Positions 38,308 through 41,922 of a DNA stretch of 41,922 nucleotides are shown here, piece by piece. Position 1 is the stretch's first letter. Every line of letters begins with the position of its first letter. The notes under the pieces are model-generated. The model worked only from the letters and a program-made list of their open reading frames with translations. It was not told the DNA's origin and ran no database searches. Where the stretch lies: the IMG/VR virus record IMGVR_UViG_3300033064_002823, positions 1-41,922 of that record; one strand, written 5' to 3'. The translations under genes were made by a program, and so were the position numbers. This DNA is from a virus.

Positions 38308-39027
38308 ATGGATTCCGTATCATTAGTGACAATGACTTCTGACAGGCCGGTCGCTTTGGCTCTGTGTCAGAAGTGGATGCGAGAGCAGGACTTCCAAGGG
38401 GATGTCCAGTGGGTGTTTTCGGATGATGGTACGGAACAAATGCAACTGAGTGAAGTCCGACCTGGCTGGGCCGTCGACATCGATCGCAGGCCGCATAGCG
38501 AGAATCCGATTCATTCATTCTATGGCAATGCTGAATCTGCCGTGTTCCGGTGCAAGAATGACATTATCGTGTTCATTGAGGACGATGATTACTACGCCCC
38601 CGGCTGGCTGAGTTGGGTCGTAAACGCGATCAATGCTGGTGCTGATTGCGTGGGCGAGGGGAACGCCAAGTACTACAATGTTCACCATCGGCACTACAAG
38701 TTCATGAGGAACAGGGGGCACGCTTCGTTGTGCCAGACGGCGGTCGCTAAGGATGCGTTCATCCCGTACTTCAAGGAAACGTTCCATCGCAGGAAGTATC
38801 GGAAGTTTCTCGATATGCATTTGTGGCGGCATGCGTTATTGCATCAGCATCCGTTCCTGAAGCCGGAATCAGAGCATGTCGTTGGGATCAAGGGAATGCC
38901 AGGCAAAGGTGGGCTCGGATCAGGGCATCGGCCCGGCAGGGGTTGGATAACTGATCCCGAATTCAGAACACTGACTTCGTGGGCTGGCGAGGATATTGCT
39001 GGGTTCTACTCGGAAATCAAGTACTAA
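38308..39027 (+). CDS. GT-A (family 2-like) glycosyltransferase
   Basis: This 239-residue protein begins with the GT-A start VSLVTMTSDRP, then FSDDG (37-41), the metal-binding IEDDDYYAPGW (90-100, DxD region), and C-terminal KGGLGSGHRPGRGW. It would transfer sugar from a nucleotide sugar to a protein or glycan. The ATG at 38308 follows AAGG. It stands next to Ser-rich tail genes and a pyruvyl transferase, which suggests glycosylation of phage or host surface. Donor and acceptor are unknown. Confidence 0.78.
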   Translation: MDSVSLVTMTSDRPVALALCQKWMREQDFQGDVQWVFSDDGTEQMQLSEVRPGWAVDIDRRPHSENPIHSFYGNAESAVFRCKNDIIVFIEDDDYYAPGWLSWVVNAINAGADCVGEGNAKYYNVHHRHYKFMRNRGHASLCQTAVAKDAFIPYFKETFHRRKYRKFLDMHLWRHALLHQHPFLKPESEHVVGIKGMPGKGGLGSGHRPGRGWITDPEFRTLTSWAGEDIAGFYSEIKY

Positions 39028-39037
39028 GGGGGCGAGA

Positions 39038-39259
39038 ATGGGAAAGCTACCGGAAGAGATGACTGGTGCGTTGGGCAGGATTGAAGGTGGAGAGCCGTAT
39101 CTGGCGCTCATCGTCACAATGGACATGACTGAAAAGAAGCTGAAACGAAAGTATGTGTTGTCAATGGACGCCTGGCCACACGACTTCTTTAGCGAGGTTT
39201 TGACGAATCTCGAGGCTGAGCTACTGAAGAGAGTGGAAGAATCGAGGCCGAAGATTTGA
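39038..39259 (+). CDS. Hypothetical small protein, 73 aa
   Basis: From the ATG at 39038 (AAGGGGGCGAG upstream) this 73-residue protein was not recognised. It has a beta start (EPYLALIVTMDM) and a basic middle (EKKLKRKY) followed by helices (FFSEVLTNLEAELLKRVEE). The frame extends upstream to 38996 only within the glycosyltransferase end. Its stop overlaps a downstream ATG (TGATG). Confidence 0.62.
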   Translation: MGKLPEEMTGALGRIEGGEPYLALIVTMDMTEKKLKRKYVLSMDAWPHDFFSEVLTNLEAELLKRVEESRPKI

Positions 39260-39363
39260 TGTTTCCTGCTGAAAGCGGAACGGTTACGATGCGGTTATCG
39301 CTGACGTTTCCTATAAAGGCAGTCGCATGGCAGCATTCACCTGGAATCACGATCGAGAGTTAA
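39259..39363 (+). CDS. Possible 34-aa peptide
   Basis: The ATG at 39259 overlaps the previous stop (TGATG, coupled). The 34-residue peptide (hydrophobic RLSLTFPIKAVAW) overlaps the next gene start at 39327 by 37 nt. Only the coupling and length support it. It might be a remnant or a leader. Confidence 0.3.
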   Translation: MFPAESGTVTMRLSLTFPIKAVAWQHSPGITIES

Positions 39364-40808
39364 TCTCTCCCGGCAAACATCAGCACTCCATTGGGGTGGG
39401 ATGGCGCAACTACCTGAACTCTGGAGTTTGGCAGCCTATCAATACGGCTATTGCCAATGATCGTACCGTCACTGGATTTCCGGGCAACGTTCAATTCCCA
39501 CTGACAGCCCAAGGAGACATGACGGCCAGCTTCGGCCACAAGTTTTCCATGAAACGGAAGATCGACGAAGGCAACGAACACAATCCTGATGACGCACTAA
39601 CTATGTCAGTCAGGGTGCTATCAGACAGCAATCCAACAGGCCACATTGACGACAACGGCTATGAGATGGTCTACCCAAATGCTTGGCCAACCGCCAATCT
39701 ACGAATGGGCGTCAGACATGGTAGGGCGGCACGAATTGAGAAGATCGTTGAAATTCATTCGATGCCAGCGGGCAACAGTCAATACGTTACCTATCAGTTT
39801 GAAGTGACGTCCCCACTAGCAAAAATGCGTGCAGGGAAAGGTCACGGTCAAAGACCGTGGGCGGGCAATGCCAGCGACAGTGCAGATTTGAATGGGGCTT
39901 CTGCGTTTATCGCATTGGGCGACTCTCCACATCGCGGTGCTGTGATCAGAACTCCAAAGTGTTGGTATTACATGCCGGATGGGAGCAAGGTTGAGAAGAA
40001 TGTGAGAGTCAACTTTGTTGTCAAGCCTAACTTAGAGACTGCACTCGCCACCAAGTATGTTTTGAGGGCTGACATTCAAGAGGCTTTGAATAATGGTTCG
40101 GCACTGTTCACAGATGCTACAATTACGCCTGATGCTAATCCGGAAACAAATTCTTGCGATGGTTATGTAGAGTGTGCTAACGCTGCTCTATCTTGGGCTG
40201 GTCTCTTGGCAGCGTCGGGCACGTCCGTCGATGACACCGCAACGTTTTCTAACTTAGTATGGGTGGCCGCTTTCAGCACGACCAGTCTATGGAATAGGCT
40301 GAATAGGAGTCACGTTTATTTCGACACCTCGTCTCTCACAGACACCGTGACAGCCGCATCCACGTCATATGATTGTTCTGGATTCGTGGGTTCCGATGGA
40401 CTTGCGATCTCACCGTCCTTCAATGTGGTAAAATCCACCTCGTCTGGAACTACTAGCCTGGCAACGTCTGACTACTTGACTCTGGAGACGACAAGGCTAA
40501 GTGATTCTCCAGTAGCCTATCATAGTGGCTCACCACGTGTCAGGAGTAGTGTTACGTTCAACGCTGCTGGTAGAGCATCCGTCAACATGAGTGGCCTGTC
40601 TCGGTATGTTTGGATCATGGATGAGTATGACGTTGGAGGTTCTGCTCCAGCTTGGTCAAATAGTACGACATATCATCGTTTTTCCTACTCGGAAGATGGT
40701 CCAACGAATACACCAAAATTAGAGGTCACTACTGAGGTTGTGTCAGTTAACGTGAAGTCGTTCAGCTCAACAGTATCTTCAGGCGTCTCAAAAGGCATAA
40801 TCAAATAG
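39327..40808 (+). CDS. Tail-fibre-like or structural protein
   Basis: This 493-residue protein is rich in Ser, Thr, Asn and Ala. It has aromatic strands in the first third (SIGVGWRNYLNSGVW, GPWAGNASD-type loops) and a beta-rich, low-complexity C-terminus. No family was recognised. The ATG at 39327 has AAAGGC upstream. It follows the glycan cluster and precedes another structural gene, so a tail fibre or tip protein is likely. No metal-binding or enzymatic motif was seen. Confidence 0.55.
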   Translation: MAAFTWNHDRELISPGKHQHSIGVGWRNYLNSGVWQPINTAIANDRTVTGFPGNVQFPLTAQGDMTASFGHKFSMKRKIDEGNEHNPDDALTMSVRVLSDSNPTGHIDDNGYEMVYPNAWPTANLRMGVRHGRAARIEKIVEIHSMPAGNSQYVTYQFEVTSPLAKMRAGKGHGQRPWAGNASDSADLNGASAFIALGDSPHRGAVIRTPKCWYYMPDGSKVEKNVRVNFVVKPNLETALATKYVLRADIQEALNNGSALFTDATITPDANPETNSCDGYVECANAALSWAGLLAASGTSVDDTATFSNLVWVAAFSTTSLWNRLNRSHVYFDTSSLTDTVTAASTSYDCSGFVGSDGLAISPSFNVVKSTSSGTTSLATSDYLTLETTRLSDSPVAYHSGSPRVRSSVTFNAAGRASVNMSGLSRYVWIMDEYDVGGSAPAWSNSTTYHRFSYSEDGPTNTPKLEVTTEVVSVNVKSFSSTVSSGVSKGIIK

Positions 40809-40850
40809 TGTCACAGAGCGACACAAAACTAACAACGAGGCAATAATCAT

Positions 40851-41678
40851 ATGGCAGCAATTACTCAGCTCGACACAGAAAACGCAGATAGAAATCTTAC
40901 GGCAGAGGTTGCTGTCCTGACCGACACCCCAGACGTCAGTAACGCTATTCTATGCCAGGGTATAATCTATTTCGGGGATGGCGTAAAAGACCTTGATGGC
41001 ACTGGTGGCGACTTTACCGTACGTGTTACCGTTGGTGAAAATACTATTAACGGCGGCGGAGAGACTCGGACTCTTGGAACTCAAATCAGATCAACGATTG
41101 TCACTGAAGAGTTCCCTGTTCCGGCAAACGCTGCTGTAGTCATCTATGTGACCAGCCCAAACGGTGCTGACACAGACGTGGACGTCACAGCCTACCTTTA
41201 TGATATTGGGCCAGCAACTGTGGCGGGTGTTCAAGTCGATCTTATTGGCGACCTTAATGCTACAGCGGTTATCGCTATACAGGACGGATTGGCGACCAGC
41301 ACTGCGTTGACAACTGCTCAGGATGACCTTGACCTCATCACTGGCACAGATGGTGCTGTTCTTGCCTCAAGCCAGGACGTTTATCACGCCTTGATTGAGT
41401 ACACGTTCGACAGCCCTGTCGATGAGTACACGGTAACCTGGGTCAAGAACGGCCAGCGAGTTTTGGCGGGTATCACATCGCCAACGATCCAGGTCGTGAA
41501 GCGTGCTGATGGAACTGACTTAGTAGGTTCGACTGCCATGACCCAGATTGGTTCGACGGGTTCTTATAAATACGACGAACCCACAAACGTGACTGACGCC
41601 AGCGAGGCGTACCTGACTATATTGTCAGCAACAATCGATGGCGGGTCGCGATCCTTTTCCAAACTTGTCAGGAGATAG
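40851..41678 (+). CDS. Putative structural protein, 275 aa
   Basis: This 275-residue acidic protein is rich in Thr, Asp, Val and Ala with many beta-like segments (NAILCQGIIYFGDG, FTVRVTVGEN, VVIYVTSPNGADTDVDVTAYLYD), typical of fibre or beta-sandwich tip proteins. The ATG at 40851 is preceded by GAGG about 11 nt away. The family was not recognised. It may be the partner of the gene before it. Confidence 0.55.
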   Translation: MAAITQLDTENADRNLTAEVAVLTDTPDVSNAILCQGIIYFGDGVKDLDGTGGDFTVRVTVGENTINGGGETRTLGTQIRSTIVTEEFPVPANAAVVIYVTSPNGADTDVDVTAYLYDIGPATVAGVQVDLIGDLNATAVIAIQDGLATSTALTTAQDDLDLITGTDGAVLASSQDVYHALIEYTFDSPVDEYTVTWVKNGQRVLAGITSPTIQVVKRADGTDLVGSTAMTQIGSTGSYKYDEPTNVTDASEAYLTILSATIDGGSRSFSKLVRR

Positions 41679-41680
41679 TA

Positions 41681-41794
41681 ATGCCACCGAACCGAGCGTT
41701 GCTAATCAGCCTTGTCTGTGATGGCATATTCTGGGAAAGTGCCGAACCGTCGTCAAATAAAGGACGCGGCGCCTTCATGTTGCTGATGAAGTAG
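41681..41794 (+). CDS. Small hydrophobic peptide, 37 aa
   Basis: The ATG at 41681 has GGAG 6 nt upstream and starts 2 nt after the previous stop. The 37-residue peptide has a hydrophobic start (NRALLISLVCDGIFW), possibly a signal or membrane segment, and a basic end. Function is unknown. Confidence 0.5.
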   Translation: MPPNRALLISLVCDGIFWESAEPSSNKGRGAFMLLMK

Positions 41795-41835
41795 TGATCG
41801 ATCTGTTTGTCAGTTAATCACCCGGAGTGGCCGCG

Positions 41836-41922
41836 ATGGCGAACACGATTGTTGAATTCGAGGCTACTCAAGGTCAATCGCTGACGGTTTTGTTGTATCC
41901 GTACGAGTCTGACATTGCCGTA
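41836..41922 (+). CDS. Partial CDS at right edge
   Basis: The ATG at 41836 (CGGAG about 9 nt upstream) opens a frame that runs off the window after 29 codons (MANTIVEFEATQGQSL, beta-like). It is probably another structural protein. The product cannot be identified from this fragment. Confidence 0.55.
   Translation, partial: MANTIVEFEATQGQSLTVLLYPYESDIAV

Overview
The window is a segment of a tailed double-stranded DNA phage genome (siphovirus-type Caudoviricetes) or a prophage. It holds a complete HK97-type head and long-tail gene set in conventional order and a dense block of small, overlapping genes for DNA and nucleotide metabolism. No rRNA, tRNA, CRISPR array or integrase was seen. The large terminase and lysis genes must lie outside the window. 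Nothing identifies the host firmly; the Ser/Cys-rich tail proteins and the sugar-modifying genes suggest a bacterium with a complex glycan surface, which is inference.

Positions 1-11204 (minus strand) form one co-directional block read leftwards from a ParB-like gene: a GNAT acetyltransferase, a KdsB-like CMP-sugar synthetase, a 5'-3' exonuclease, winged-helix-like small proteins, a Dam-type adenine methyltransferase, zinc-ribbon proteins, a metallophosphoesterase, a 5'(3')-deoxyribonucleotidase, a frameshifted Lar-like zinc ribbon, the flavin-dependent thymidylate synthase ThyX and several hypotheticals. Genes overlap by ATGA or TAATG junctions or sit a few bases apart. The left end carries a perfect 67-bp direct repeat that brackets a small gene.

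Positions 11205-11417 are the divergent intergenic region. Plus-strand genes then run to the right edge. They begin with a coiled-coil protein, a sulfotransferase-like gene flanked by an 84-nt duplication of the coiled-coil/portal junction, and the portal. An antisense ribbon-helix-helix-like gene follows, then an InPase/XkdF-like prohead protease fusion, a decayed tnpB remnant, a promoter and hairpin, a scaffold candidate, the major capsid protein, head-tail connectors, the tail tube, chaperone-like genes and a 2238-residue tape measure with five repeats of about 100 residues. Rho-independent terminator candidates follow the capsid and decoration-like genes.

From 31.2 kb the tail-tip genes include two adjacent Ser/Cys-rich proteins that share a paralogous domain. 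Directly after them comes a glycan-type cluster: a MptE/DUF115-like protein, a polysaccharide pyruvyl transferase, a SAM methyltransferase, an antisense P-loop kinase resembling APS kinase, and a GT-A glycosyltransferase. Fibre-like structural genes follow to the right edge. Together with the sulfotransferase and the CMP-sugar synthetase, these genes suggest that the phage builds or modifies a decorated (pyruvylated, methylated or sulfated) glycan, possibly on its own Ser-rich tail proteins or on the host surface.
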